A program made the position numbers and the translations under genes. Shown here one piece after another: positions 1 to 9,062 of a DNA stretch of 42,088 bases. The stretch is taken from the NCBI RefSeq assembly GCF_030457605.1, contig NZ_JAKDUR010000017.1, positions 1 through 42,088 on the forward strand, read 5' to 3'. How positions within the stretch are numbered: the first letter of the stretch is position 1; every line of letters begins with the position of its first letter. Under the pieces are notes generated by a model. It ran no database searches, was not told the origin of the DNA, and was given only the letters and a program-made list of their open reading frames with translations. The DNA comes from Halomonas sp. GTDB lineage: Bacteria > Pseudomonadota > Gammaproteobacteria > Pseudomonadales > Halomonadaceae.

Positions 1-16
1 TGATTTGCGAGGCACG

Positions 17-1609
17 ATGAGTCAAGCCCAACAAGTCGCGCAGGAGGCCGACCTGCGTCGCACCTTCGCGATAATTTCGCACCCCGATGCGGGTAAAACC
101 ACCATTACCGAAAAAATGCTGCTGTTCGGCAACGCCATTCAGATGGCGGGCTCGGTCAAAAGCAAGCGTAACGACCGCAGCGCGACTTCCGACTGGATGA
201 AGATGGAGCAGGAGCGCGGTATCTCGGTAACCACCTCGGTAATGCAGTTCCCCTACGGTGGGCGTATGGTTAACCTGCTGGATACTCCGGGTCACGAGGA
301 TTTCTCCGAGGATACCTATCGCACGCTGACCGCGGTGGACTCGGCGCTGATGGTGATCGATGCCGCCAAGGGCGTTGAGGGCCGTACCGTCAAGCTGATG
401 GAAGTCTGTCGCCTGCGTACCACGCCGATTCTGACGTTCATCAACAAGATGGATCGTGATACCCGCGACCCCATCGAGGTGATGGACGAAGTAGAAACGG
501 TGCTTGATATACAGTGTGCGCCGATGACCTGGCCAATCGGTATGGGTCGCCACTTCAGGGGAGTTTATCATCTCTATAATGACGTGGTTCACCTGTATAC
601 CCAGGGGCAGGGGCAGCGTATTCCCGACGATAATCGTATCGAAGGGATCAATAGCCCCGAAGTGGACGAAGTGCTGGGCGAGGAGCAAGCCGAAGAACTG
701 CGTATGGAAATTGAGCTGGTACGCGGCGCTTCCCACGAGTTTGACCTTGACGCCTACCGCCGCGGTGAGCTGACTCCGGTATACTTCGGCACCGCCATGG
801 GTAACTTCGGCGTGCGCGAAATGCTCGACGGCTTTGTCGAGTACGCGCCGGCACCCCAGTCGCGGGACACCGATACCCGGGAAGTCACCGCCGACGACGA
901 GCGTTTTTCCGGCTTCGTGTTCAAGATTCAGGCCAACATGGACCCCAAGCACCGCGACCGTATCGCCTTTTTGCGCGTGTGCTCGGGAAAGTACGACAAG
1001 AACATGAAAATGCGCCATGTACGGCTGGGCAAGGACGTCAAAATTGCCGATGCACTGACGTTCATGGCGTCAGACCGCTCCCAGGTAGAAGAAGCCTGGC
1101 CGGGGGACATCATCGGCCTGCATAACCACGGCACCATTCAGATCGGGGACACCTTTACCCAGGGCGAGGATATGCGCTTTACCGGTATTCCGCACTTTGC
1201 CCCAGAGCTTTTCAAGCGCGTGCGGCTGAAAGATCCGCTGAAGATGAAGGCATTGCAGAAGGGGTTGCAGCAGCTCTCCGAAGAGGGCGCGACCCAGGTA
1301 TTCATGCCGCTGGATAACAACGACCTGATTCTGGGAGCGGTAGGTTCGCTGCAGTTTGACGTTGTCGCCCATCGCCTGAAAGAAGAATACAAGGTCGACT
1401 GTATCTACGAAGGCATTAACGTGCATACCGCCCGTTGGGTCTACTGCGATGACGCCAAAAAGCTGGAAGAGCTCAAGCGCAAGGCCAGTACCAACCTCGC
1501 CATCGACGGTGGTGGCTATTTGACCTACATTGCCCCGACTCGGGTTAACCTGCAGATGACCCAGGAGCGCTGGCCCGACGTGCGCTTCCAGCCAACGCGG
1601 GAGCATTAA
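17..1609 (+). CDS. prfC: Peptide chain release factor 3 (RF3)
   Basis: RF3 is a cytoplasmic GTPase that removes RF1 or RF2 from the ribosome after peptide release. The 530-residue protein has the family's usual length. The GTPase motifs are in order: P-loop SHPDAGKT (21-28), DTPGH (89-93) and NKMD (143-146). An EF-Tu-like beta-barrel and the RF3 C-terminal domain follow. I place the start at ATG 17, with GCGAGG at 7-12 as ribosome binding site; an in-frame TTG at 5 adds four residues but has no room for a binding site in the window. The upstream promoter lies outside the window. A TatD-family gene follows on the same strand after 68 bases. Identification is secure. Confidence 0.97.
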   Translation: MSQAQQVAQEADLRRTFAIISHPDAGKTTITEKMLLFGNAIQMAGSVKSKRNDRSATSDWMKMEQERGISVTTSVMQFPYGGRMVNLLDTPGHEDFSEDTYRTLTAVDSALMVIDAAKGVEGRTVKLMEVCRLRTTPILTFINKMDRDTRDPIEVMDEVETVLDIQCAPMTWPIGMGRHFRGVYHLYNDVVHLYTQGQGQRIPDDNRIEGINSPEVDEVLGEEQAEELRMEIELVRGASHEFDLDAYRRGELTPVYFGTAMGNFGVREMLDGFVEYAPAPQSRDTDTREVTADDERFSGFVFKIQANMDPKHRDRIAFLRVCSGKYDKNMKMRHVRLGKDVKIADALTFMASDRSQVEEAWPGDIIGLHNHGTIQIGDTFTQGEDMRFTGIPHFAPELFKRVRLKDPLKMKALQKGLQQLSEEGATQVFMPLDNNDLILGAVGSLQFDVVAHRLKEEYKVDCIYEGINVHTARWVYCDDAKKLEELKRKASTNLAIDGGGYLTYIAPTRVNLQMTQERWPDVRFQPTREH

Positions 1610-1677
1610 CAGCACCGGATACCCCGGCGCACGCTGTAAGGCTAGTTCGGAGATGATGTTTGAGAGAGTGAAACGCA

Positions 1678-2451
1678 GTGCTGATTGACGCCCACTGCCA
1701 TCTGGATTTCGCTGATTTCGACGCCGACCGCGAGGCGATGTTTGAGCGTGCCCGGGCGGCAGGAATTGAACATTTTGTGGTGCCGGGCACGACCCGTAAC
1801 GCCTGGCCGAGCGTGCTGGCGCTGGGTAAGCGGGCTGATGTCAGCGTGTGCCTGGGGCTGCACCCGTATTTCATGGGCGAGCACCGGCTGGAAGACGATG
1901 CCGACGTAAAAGCTCTGGAAGTGGCGCTTGATGAACACCCAAACGTTGTGGCGGTGGGCGAGTGCGGTATCGATGCCCGCTTTCAAGATTCGCTTGAGGA
2001 TCAATGGCGGCTGTTTGACGCCCAACTACGGCTGGCCAAACGCCGCTCGCTGCCCGTGGTGATCCACTGCGTGCACGCAAACGATAAGGTGGCCAGGCGC
2101 CTGCGTCAGCTGGCGCTGCCCAAAGGAGGGTTGATTCACGCCTTCGCCGGCTCGCCGGAGCAGGCCCAGCGTTTTCTCGAACTGGGCTTTACCCCGGGTC
2201 TGGGTGGAGCGCTGACCTATCCCCGCGCGCAAAAGCTTCATCGCGTGGTGAAAAGCCTGCCGGCAGACGGCTTCGTGTTGGAAACCGACAGCCCGGATAT
2301 GCCGCTCTCTGGCGAGCAGGGCCAGCGCAACGAGCCCGCCAATGTCGCCCGAGTGTGCGAGAACGTCGCCGAACTGCGCGGAGAAAACGCCGCCAGCGTG
2401 TCCGCGCAGTCCACGGCCAACGCCCGGGCGCTGTTCGGGCTGGCGCGTTAG
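1678..2451 (+). CDS. TatD-family metal-dependent hydrolase (YjjV-like)
   Basis: This is a TIM-barrel metal-dependent hydrolase of the TatD family, whose members act as DNases, often 3'-5' exonucleases, in DNA quality control. The 257 residues show the expected metal ligands: HCH near the N-terminus (H6, H8), E95 in VGECGID, H130, H154 and D204 in ETDSPDMP. The start is GTG at 1678; the next codons give LIDAHCHLDF, so the conserved N-terminus begins immediately. GAGAG lies upstream around 1662-1666. In Escherichia coli the YjjV paralogue also lies near prfC, which favours the YjjV branch over TatD or YcfH, but the exact subfamily is an inference. It probably shares transcription with prfC. Confidence 0.88.
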   Translation: MLIDAHCHLDFADFDADREAMFERARAAGIEHFVVPGTTRNAWPSVLALGKRADVSVCLGLHPYFMGEHRLEDDADVKALEVALDEHPNVVAVGECGIDARFQDSLEDQWRLFDAQLRLAKRRSLPVVIHCVHANDKVARRLRQLALPKGGLIHAFAGSPEQAQRFLELGFTPGLGGALTYPRAQKLHRVVKSLPADGFVLETDSPDMPLSGEQGQRNEPANVARVCENVAELRGENAASVSAQSTANARALFGLAR

Positions 2452-2485
2452 CAGCGTTATCGCCTGCCACTTTCAGGGAGAACTC

Positions 2486-2977
2486 ATGCTGTCCAAGCAA
2501 ATTACCGCCGTCGCCCTGCGCCTGATGGCGCTGTGGCTGTTGGTCAAGCTGATACTCAGCCTGCCGACGCTTGCCCTGATGTTGGGTGCGGCGAAAACCG
2601 TGCCGGCTGGCAGCATGTCGGCCCCTTTCCTGCTGCTCATCGGCGGATTTTTGCTGGTGGGTTTGTTGGCCGCCTGGTTAATCGGCCGGGCCGCGAACGC
2701 AGCGCTGGCCCGAGTGGAAAAAGCCGCAGCTGACGATACGACAACGCTTGGCCACCTGGATCAAAAGCTGTTGTTTCAGCTGCTCGGGCTATATTTTCTG
2801 GTTAGCGCGCTTGCCGGGTTGCCCGGTGCATTGGCGTTTTTTCCCCGGGCGTCGCAGGTTTCATGGCAGTCGTTGTTAAGCCCGGCGGGACTGTTCTTCC
2901 AGCTGGGCATCGGTCTTTGGCTGATCGCTGGCGCGGCCTTCTGGTGCAGGTTGTTCAACAGGTTGCGCGGCCGCTAG
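2486..2977 (+). CDS. Small inner-membrane protein, unknown function
   Basis: I do not recognise this 163-residue protein. It has four hydrophobic segments, at about residues 8-32, 47-68, 96-115 and 129-150, and a short charged loop (about 71-93, rich in Ala, Glu, Lys and Asp) between the second and third, so it is almost certainly an integral inner-membrane protein. It ends with a basic tail, NRLRGR. I chose ATG 2486, 34 bases after the TatD-type gene, because CAGGGAG at 2474-2480 is a good ribosome binding site; the frame is open further upstream but overlaps the preceding gene. It converges with ygfZ, with only 6 bases between the two stops. No catalytic motif is visible. Confidence 0.75.
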   Translation: MLSKQITAVALRLMALWLLVKLILSLPTLALMLGAAKTVPAGSMSAPFLLLIGGFLLVGLLAAWLIGRAANAALARVEKAAADDTTTLGHLDQKLLFQLLGLYFLVSALAGLPGALAFFPRASQVSWQSLLSPAGLFFQLGIGLWLIAGAAFWCRLFNRLRGR

Positions 2978-2983
2978 CGGTGG

Positions 2984-3970
2984 CTATGCGCCGGCCTCCG
3001 TCGCCAGGGCTTCCGGATCGACCCGCTCGATGGCGTAGGGCAGCTCGGCCAGGGTTAGCGTAGTGCCCTCGACATCCAGCGTCGGGTTTTTCTCCAGAGG
3101 TCGGGTGTTGAGTACGGCAAGTATCGCCGTTTGGCCGTTTTCTGTAGGGGCGCTGGCGACGACTTCGCCGATGTTTTTGTCTTCGTCGGTGGTCACGCCG
3201 GCGGCGCTGGCCAGGGCGGTGTCAGCGTTTAGGTAGCCTAGCTGCAGGCGCTTTTTAACCTGGCCGCGAAAATGCGCTCGGGCCACGACTTCCTGGCCGG
3301 TGTAGCAACCTTTCTTGAAGCTGATGCCGCCCAACGCCTCCCAGTTGATCATTTGCGGCAGATAGCTGTCCTGCTGATCGGCATCAAGCCAGACCAGCCC
3401 CCGGCGCACATCGGCCAGCTGCCAGCGGGTGGTGTCACCTTGGCAGTTGAGCGCTTCTGCATCAGCGGCGGTCAGCATCAGCAACCAGCGCCAACTGTCG
3501 TTGTCGCTACCGCTTTCTTCGGGATAGCAGATCATGCTGGCCTGGCCCGCGCTGGCCTGTTGCCAGGCGGCGGTGGGCAGCGCAAGGCCAAAGTGCTCGG
3601 CAAGCTTCCGGGCATTCGCCCGGTTTGCGCCCAGCAGGATGGCATCGGCTGCAGCCAGTTCAACCTTGTAAAAAGGGGCGAACTTCTTCAAATGGGCCAT
3701 CAACGGCGCGACAAGCGAGGCGTGCATGATCAAGCGGTAATGGCCCTCGGTTACGCGCAGCAGCTGGCCGTTTGCCAGCATGCGTCCCTTGGGTGTGCAA
3801 AAGCAGGTAAGCGGAGCAAATTGGCCGTTGGCAAGATTCACCTGCGCGCTGGTTTGCCCCTGCAGAAAGCCGGCCGCGTCATTGCCCTTGATATCCAGCG
3901 CCGACAGATGCGTCAGCGGTGCAGTGGCAGCGAGCGCGGTGGATGAAGCGATGGCAGTATTTGTCGTCAT
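2984..3970 (-). CDS. ygfZ: Folate-binding protein YgfZ, iron-sulfur cluster/tRNA modification factor
   Basis: YgfZ is a tetrahydrofolate-binding protein of the GcvT-like fold that supports the activity of certain iron-sulfur enzymes, including MiaB-type tRNA thiolation. The 328-residue protein carries the family signature at 220-235, KGCYTGQEVVARAHFR, with the conserved cysteine at 222. The N-terminal half has the family pattern of a GxTSxxV segment (QGQTSAQVN) followed by CTPKGRML. The start at 3970 is supported by GAGGA six bases upstream on the minus strand. It is transcribed away from the small gene at 4113, with a 142-base divergent spacer. No anomaly was seen. Confidence 0.92.
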   Translation of the reverse strand: MTTNTAIASSTALAATAPLTHLSALDIKGNDAAGFLQGQTSAQVNLANGQFAPLTCFCTPKGRMLANGQLLRVTEGHYRLIMHASLVAPLMAHLKKFAPFYKVELAAADAILLGANRANARKLAEHFGLALPTAAWQQASAGQASMICYPEESGSDNDSWRWLLMLTAADAEALNCQGDTTRWQLADVRRGLVWLDADQQDSYLPQMINWEALGGISFKKGCYTGQEVVARAHFRGQVKKRLQLGYLNADTALASAAGVTTDEDKNIGEVVASAPTENGQTAILAVLNTRPLEKNPTLDVEGTTLTLAELPYAIERVDPEALATEAGA

Positions 3971-4112
3971 GTGGTGTCCTCGCTCAGCGCTTGAAAATTG
4001 CCTGCTAGCCTACCATGTATCCCCGTAGCGGCTTAATGGCAGGTGTCTGGCTGCATGTTACACTGGCCGTTCTGAAAATATTTTTTGTATGGGATTTGCA
4101 TAGGGTTTTCGC

Positions 4113-4310
4113 ATGGCGCAGCAGTCACTGACGTTTCGCGGCGTAAAAGACGCCGAGCAGGTCAACCGGATTACCACGGCGCTGATGATGCTGGATGGCG
4201 TCGACAGCGCTGAAGTGGGTCGTCACGGGGCAGAGATAGATGGCTGTGCCCGGCGTGACGCTCTGATCCGTGCGATCGAGTCGCTGAATTTGGGCATCAA
4301 GGTATCGTAG
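4113..4310 (+). CDS. 65-residue HMA-fold-like small protein without CxxC
   Basis: This short protein has the look of a heavy-metal-associated (ferredoxin-like) fold: a first strand (SLTFRGV), a helix (EQVNRITTALMML), DGVDSAEV leading into a second strand, a helix (ALIRAIESL) and a last strand (LGIKV). The metal-binding CxxC of true HMA domains is absent; the loop reads VKDAEQV, and the only cysteine is C46, in a different place. It may therefore bind no metal by the usual route. It ends 30 bases before uvrB on the same strand and could share its transcript. The ribosome binding site is weak (AGGG about 7 bases upstream). The fold assignment is an inference from pattern alone. Confidence 0.65.
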   Translation: MAQQSLTFRGVKDAEQVNRITTALMMLDGVDSAEVGRHGAEIDGCARRDALIRAIESLNLGIKVS

Positions 4311-4340
4311 AACGCACATCGTGCCGGCTCAGGAGATCCG

Positions 4341-6365
4341 ATGAGTAAAGCCTTCCGTCTGCAGTCGAAATTTCAGCCCGCAGGTGACCAGCCGTCTGCC
4401 ATTGCCGGGCTGGTCAACGGGCTGGAATCGGGTCTTGCCCACCAGACACTGCTGGGTGTGACCGGCTCGGGCAAGACCTTCACCATGGCCAACATCGTCG
4501 AGACACTGCAGCGTCCGACCATTGTCATGGCGCCCAATAAAACGCTGGCGGCGCAGCTGTACGGGGAATTCAAGGCGTTTTTTCCGGATAATGCCATCGA
4601 GTATTTCGTTTCCTATTACGATTATTACCAACCTGAAGCCTATGTCCCGTCGTCCGACACGTTCATCGAGAAGGATGCCTCGATCAATGATCACATCGAG
4701 CAAATGCGTCTTTCAGCTACCAAGGCACTGCTGGAGCGCCGGGATGCGTTGATCGTGGTGTCGGTATCGGCAATTTACGGGCTGGGCGACCCCGAGCAGT
4801 ATCTGAAAATGCGTCTGCATTTCAACCGCGGGGAAGAGATCGACCAACGTGCCTTTTTGCGCCGTCTGGCCGAGCTGCAGTACACCCGTAACGATACCGA
4901 TTTCCGTCGTGGCACCTATCGTGTGCGCGGCGACGTCATTGATATCTTCCCCGCGGACTCCGAAGAAGAAGCGGTGCGGGTCGAGCTGTTTGATGACGAA
5001 ATCGACACCATCCGCCTGTTTGACCCGCTCACCGGTGACGTTCGCGGCCATGTTCCGCGGATGACGATTTACCCCAAGTCGCACTATGTCACCCCGCGTG
5101 AAACCATTCTCGAGGCCATCGAGTCGATAAAGACCGAACTTGCCGAGCGGCTCAAGCGCCTGCGCCAGGAAGAGCGTCTGGTCGAGGCCCAGCGGCTGGA
5201 GCAGCGCACGCTTTACGACATCGAGATGATGCTGGAACTGGGCTACTGCAACGGCATTGAAAACTACTCGCGCTACTTGTCCGGGCGCAACCCCGGTGAA
5301 GCGCCGCCGACGTTTTTTGACTACCTGCCTGACGATGCGCTGGTATTCATCGACGAATCCCACGTCAGCGTGCCCCAGGTGGGTGGCATGTATAAGGGTG
5401 ACCGCTCGCGCAAGGAAACTCTGGTGGAGTACGGCTTTCGCCTGCCGTCGGCACTGGATAACCGCCCGATGAAGTTTGCCGAATGGGAAGCGATCTGTCC
5501 GCAAACGGTCTTCGTCTCGGCAACACCCGGCCCTTATGAAGCCGAGCATGCCGGACAAGTGGTGGAGCAGGTAGTGCGACCCACCGGGCTTCTGGACCCT
5601 GAAATCGAAGTGCGCGCGGCGAGTACGCAGGTCGATGATCTGTTGTCGGAAATACGCCGGCGCGCCGACGTGGGCGAGCGGGTACTGGTCACGGTACTGA
5701 CCAAGCGTATGGCGGAAGATCTGACGGAATATCTTGACGACCACGACGTGCGTGTACGCTATCTGCACTCGGATATCGACACCGTTGAGCGGGTAGAGAT
5801 CATCCGTGACCTGCGACTGGGCAAGTTCGATGTGCTGGTAGGTATCAACCTGCTGCGCGAGGGGCTGGATATTCCCGAAGTCTCGCTGGTGGCGATTCTG
5901 GATGCCGACAAGGAAGGTTTTTTGCGCAACGAACGCTCGTTGATCCAGACCGTGGGCCGGGCAGCACGTAATGCCCACGGCAAGGCGATTCTTTACGGTG
6001 ACCGGGTGACGGATTCGATGCGGCGGACCATGGACGAGACCGAACGCCGGCGAGCCAAGCAGATGGCCCATAACGAAGCCCACAGCATTACTCCGACTAC
6101 CATCTCCCGCTCGGTCGAAGACATCATGGAAGCCGGCCAGGCACCGGGAGCCAAAAAAGCCAATGGTCGCGGCAACGAGCGCAAGGTGGCCGAGCCGGCA
6201 GTGCAGTATGATCCTGCCGGTATGGGGCCGAACGAACTGGCTACAGCGGTGAACAAGCTGGAAGATGCCATGTTCGAAGCGGCACATAACCTTGAGTTTG
6301 AGCAGGCCGGCAAGCTGCGCGATCAACTGCATGTGCTCAAGGAAAAACAGCTGGAACTGGGATGA
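4341..6365 (+). CDS. uvrB: Excinuclease ABC subunit B
   Basis: UvrB is the damage-verifying helicase-like subunit of bacterial nucleotide excision repair; it is loaded by UvrA and then recruits the nuclease UvrC. The 674 residues match the family's length. Visible parts are Walker [10 protein letters not shown] (39-47), the damage-probing beta-hairpin with [12 protein letters not shown] (about residue 92 on), the DESH Walker B (338-341), helicase motif VI in QTVGRAARN, and the C-terminal UVR coiled coil that contacts UvrC (about 637-672). GGAG lies upstream of ATG 4341. Nei begins 3 bases after the stop, so the two repair genes are almost certainly co-transcribed. I saw no LexA-type CTG-N10-CAG site directly in front of it. 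Confidence 0.97.
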   Translation: MSKAFRLQSKFQPAGDQPSAIAGLVNGLESGLAHQTLLGVTGSGKTFTMANIVETLQRPTIVMAPNKTLAAQLYGEFKAFFPDNAIEYFVSYYDYYQPEAYVPSSDTFIEKDASINDHIEQMRLSATKALLERRDALIVVSVSAIYGLGDPEQYLKMRLHFNRGEEIDQRAFLRRLAELQYTRNDTDFRRGTYRVRGDVIDIFPADSEEEAVRVELFDDEIDTIRLFDPLTGDVRGHVPRMTIYPKSHYVTPRETILEAIESIKTELAERLKRLRQEERLVEAQRLEQRTLYDIEMMLELGYCNGIENYSRYLSGRNPGEAPPTFFDYLPDDALVFIDESHVSVPQVGGMYKGDRSRKETLVEYGFRLPSALDNRPMKFAEWEAICPQTVFVSATPGPYEAEHAGQVVEQVVRPTGLLDPEIEVRAASTQVDDLLSEIRRRADVGERVLVTVLTKRMAEDLTEYLDDHDVRVRYLHSDIDTVERVEIIRDLRLGKFDVLVGINLLREGLDIPEVSLVAILDADKEGFLRNERSLIQTVGRAARNAHGKAILYGDRVTDSMRRTMDETERRRAKQMAHNEAHSITPTTISRSVEDIMEAGQAPGAKKANGRGNERKVAEPAVQYDPAGMGPNELATAVNKLEDAMFEAAHNLEFEQAGKLRDQLHVLKEKQLELG

Positions 6366-6368
6366 GGC

Positions 6369-7196
6369 ATGCCTGAGGGTCCCGAAATCCGCCGTGCGGC
6401 GGATAACGTAGAGCAGCAGCTGGCCGGAGAACCCCTTGATGCCGTCTGGTTTGCCTTTGAGGCGCTGAAACCTCACGCCGCCTCGTTGATCGGGCGTCGC
6501 GTTGAGCGAGTCGATACCCGAGGCAAGGCCATGCTGACGCGCTTTGATGACGGTCGCGTGTTGTATTCCCACAATCAGCTTTACGGGGTATGGAAGTTGC
6601 ACCCGGCGGGAGCACCGCCCGATACCGGGCGTTCACTGCGTGTACGGCTGGAGGCCGGCGACCGTGCGGCCAGCCTTTACAGCGCCTCAGACGTCAGCTT
6701 GTGGCATAGCGCGACGATCAATGAACATCCGTTTCTGGCGCGGTTGGGGCCGGATCTGCTCAGTGAAGACGTCAGCGCTGACGCCGTGGCCGGACGGTTA
6801 CAGGAGGCGCGCTTTGCTCGCAGGGGGCTTGGCGGGCTGTTGCTGGATCAGGGCTTCGTGGCGGGGTTGGGCAACTACCTGCGCAGTGAAATCCTCTTCT
6901 TTTCCCGGTTGCACTACAAGCGCCACCCGCACAGTCTTGAAGACGACGAACGGGCCCGACTGGCGCACTATGTGGTTGAGCTGACCTGGCGGACCTATCG
7001 CCAGGCTGGAATAACCAACACACCGGAGTGGGTGGATAAAGCCAAAAGGCAGGGCGAAAAGCGTGCCCAGTGGCGCTTTGCGGTCTTTGACCGGGAAGGG
7101 CTCGGTTGTCACTGCTGCCAGACGCCGATTGTGCGTACCATGGTGGGCTCGCGACGGTTGTATTTCTGTCCGGTATGTCAGCCGTCAGGCGCGTAG
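6369..7196 (+). CDS. nei: Endonuclease VIII (DNA glycosylase/AP lyase)
   Basis: Nei is a base excision repair glycosylase that removes oxidised pyrimidines and cleaves the abasic site. The N-terminus PEGPEIRRAADN is typical of Nei rather than MutM (Fpg): the proline after the initiator methionine is the Schiff-base nucleophile and E3 the catalytic acid. The conserved lysine is in TRGKAML (K53), and LYSHNQLYGVW follows the E. coli Nei pattern. The C-terminal zinc finger (244-275) is intact, with two CxxC pairs in GCHCCQ and FCPVCQ. The length of 275 is slightly above E. coli Nei. It starts 3 bases after uvrB, which implies one transcript combining nucleotide and base excision repair. Confidence 0.93.
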   Translation: MPEGPEIRRAADNVEQQLAGEPLDAVWFAFEALKPHAASLIGRRVERVDTRGKAMLTRFDDGRVLYSHNQLYGVWKLHPAGAPPDTGRSLRVRLEAGDRAASLYSASDVSLWHSATINEHPFLARLGPDLLSEDVSADAVAGRLQEARFARRGLGGLLLDQGFVAGLGNYLRSEILFFSRLHYKRHPHSLEDDERARLAHYVVELTWRTYRQAGITNTPEWVDKAKRQGEKRAQWRFAVFDREGLGCHCCQTPIVRTMVGSRRLYFCPVCQPSGA

Positions 7197-7357
7197 CTGT
7201 GGAACCGTGAAGAAGGCGGCGTTGATCTCTGAATGTTTATACCGTTATCTTACATGTTCACCATTTCCGGAATTGGTTTGCCTGATTATCAGCGAGTTTC
7301 GTGCACCCCACCAAAGGCTAAGCGACCGGGCGGCTGCGGGGCGGGGCAGTGATACGC

Positions 7358-7363
7358 TATAAT
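7358..7363 (+). promoter_or_regulatory. Candidate -10 element of the fumarase gene
   Basis: A perfect TATAAT lies 58 bases before the fumarase start, in the 224-base gap after nei. The hexamer 17 bases upstream (TGCGGG) is a poor -35 box, so the promoter may need an activator or be weak. The rest of the gap shows no open frame or RNA gene that I can support. Confidence 0.5.
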
Positions 7364-7420
7364 GGCGTGCTCGCTGCCTCCTTGCGTGCCTACCGACGAT
7401 AATTCAGGAGCCGCTTCTTC

Positions 7421-8929
7421 ATGACCGTGATTCGACAGGACGACGTGATCCAAAGCGTCGCCGATGCGCTTCAGTACATTTCCTATTACCATCCCAAAGA
7501 TTTCATCGACGCCATGGCGGCCGCCCACGAGCGCGAAGAAAATCCCGCAGCGAAAGACGCTATCGCCCAGATTCTGATCAACTCGCGTATGTGTGCCATG
7601 GGGCACCGCCCGATTTGTCAGGATACCGGCATCGTCACGGTATTCGTGCACGTGGGCATGAGCGTACGCTTTGATGATGCCAACATGAGCCTTGATGATA
7701 TGGTCAACGAAGGTGTACGTCGCGCTTACCGCCTGCCGGATAACGTGCTGCGGGCATCAATACTGGCTGATCCCGACGGCAAACGCGCCAACACGGGAGA
7801 TAACACGCCGGCCATCATTCACCACAAGCTGGTGCCCGGTGATACCGTCGAGATTCACGTCGCGGCCAAGGGTGGCGGCAGCGAGGCCAAGTCCAAATTT
7901 GCCATGCTCAACCCGTCAGACAACGTGGTTGATTGGGTGCTGGAGCAGCTGCCCAAAATGGGCGCCGGCTGGTGCCCCCCGGGCATGCTGGGCATCGGCA
8001 TTGGTGGCACCGCCGAAAAAGCCATGGAGCTGGCCAAGGAGTCGCTGCTTGATCCCATCGACATTCAGGACCTGCAGGCGCGTGGCGCACAAAACCGCAG
8101 TGAAGCGCTGCGCCTGGAGCTTTTTGACAAGGTCAACCGCAGCGGCATCGGCGCTCAGGGGTTGGGTGGACTGACCACGGTGCTGGATATCAAGGTCAGG
8201 GATTATCCGACCCACGCGGCCAACAAGCCGGTAGCGATCATTCCCAACTGTGCGGCTACCCGTCACGCGCATTTCATGCTGGATGGCTCGGGGCCTGCGG
8301 CACTTGAGCCACCGCGGCTGGAAGACTGGCCGGAGATCACCCGCGAGTCGGGCGATAACGTCAAACGCGTCAATCTGGACGAGATTACACCGGAGGATGT
8401 GAAAAGCTGGCAGCCCGGCGATACGCTGTTGCTCAGCGGCAAGCTGCTAACCGGCCGCGATGCCGCGCACAAACGCATGATCGATATGCTGGCGAAAGGC
8501 GAGTCGCTGCCGGTAGATCTGAAAGGGCGCTTTATCTACTACGTGGGACCGGTAGATCCGGTGGGTGACGAGGTTGTGGGCCCCGCCGGGCCGACGACGG
8601 CCACACGCATGGACAAATTTACCCGTACGCTGCTCGAAGAAACCGGCCTTTTGGGCATGGTCGGCAAAGCCGAGCGCGGCGAGGCGGCGATTGAAGCGAT
8701 CCGCGACAATCAGGCGACTTATCTGATGGCCGTGGGTGGCTCGGCTTACCTGGTGGCGCAAGCCATCAAGCGCTCCCGCGTGGTAGGCTTTGAGGACCTG
8801 GGGATGGAAGCCATCTACGAATTCGACGTGGAAGACATGCCCGTCACTGTCGCAGTCGATACTCAGGGAACTTCCATCCACCAGACCGGCCCAGCCAGGT
8901 GGAAAGCGATCATCGCCGAAACAGCGTAA
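7421..8929 (+). CDS. fumA: Class I fumarate hydratase, iron-sulfur type
   Basis: Catalyses the reversible hydration of fumarate to malate in the TCA cycle, using an oxygen-sensitive [4Fe-4S] cluster. The three cluster cysteines are all present in their family contexts: C66 in ICQDTG, C185 in GWCPPGM and C277 in PNCAATRH. Other family blocks are KGGGSEAKS near 150-158 and the C-terminal beta-type domain (about 330-502) with GRDAAHKR and YYVGPVDP. The length of 502 is close to the single-chain class I enzymes of Pseudomonas and shorter than E. coli FumA. The ribosome binding site is CAGGAG, 11 bases before ATG 7421. The gene has its own -10 element upstream and an intrinsic terminator downstream, so it appears to be transcribed alone. 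Confidence 0.94.
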   Translation: MTVIRQDDVIQSVADALQYISYYHPKDFIDAMAAAHEREENPAAKDAIAQILINSRMCAMGHRPICQDTGIVTVFVHVGMSVRFDDANMSLDDMVNEGVRRAYRLPDNVLRASILADPDGKRANTGDNTPAIIHHKLVPGDTVEIHVAAKGGGSEAKSKFAMLNPSDNVVDWVLEQLPKMGAGWCPPGMLGIGIGGTAEKAMELAKESLLDPIDIQDLQARGAQNRSEALRLELFDKVNRSGIGAQGLGGLTTVLDIKVRDYPTHAANKPVAIIPNCAATRHAHFMLDGSGPAALEPPRLEDWPEITRESGDNVKRVNLDEITPEDVKSWQPGDTLLLSGKLLTGRDAAHKRMIDMLAKGESLPVDLKGRFIYYVGPVDPVGDEVVGPAGPTTATRMDKFTRTLLEETGLLGMVGKAERGEAAIEAIRDNQATYLMAVGGSAYLVAQAIKRSRVVGFEDLGMEAIYEFDVEDMPVTVAVDTQGTSIHQTGPARWKAIIAETA

Positions 8930-8956
8930 GCTGTTGGTGCCAGCCACTTGTCAACG

Positions 8957-8982
8957 AAGCCCCGCCTTGCGGGGCTTTGTTG
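8957..8982 (+). terminator. Intrinsic terminator after fumarase
   Basis: A perfect 9-base-pair stem, AAGCCCCGC (8957-8965) with GCGGGGCTT (8969-8977), encloses a CTT loop and runs into TTTGTTGTT. It lies 28 bases after the fumarase stop codon. Confidence 0.9.
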
Positions 8983-9062
8983 TTGAGAGCCTCTGTTGGG
9001 CAAAAGATATATCGTAGCAATCGGCGCCGCGCGCCGCCCGGACACTGACTGACGGAGCCTGT

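Noticed and set aside
4713..6602. Long open frame (about 629 codons) on the minus strand opposite uvrB
   Set aside because: It is the mirror of a strongly conserved gene in GC-rich DNA; its product is rich in His, Gln and Arg with no recognisable domain, and no ribosome binding site fits.
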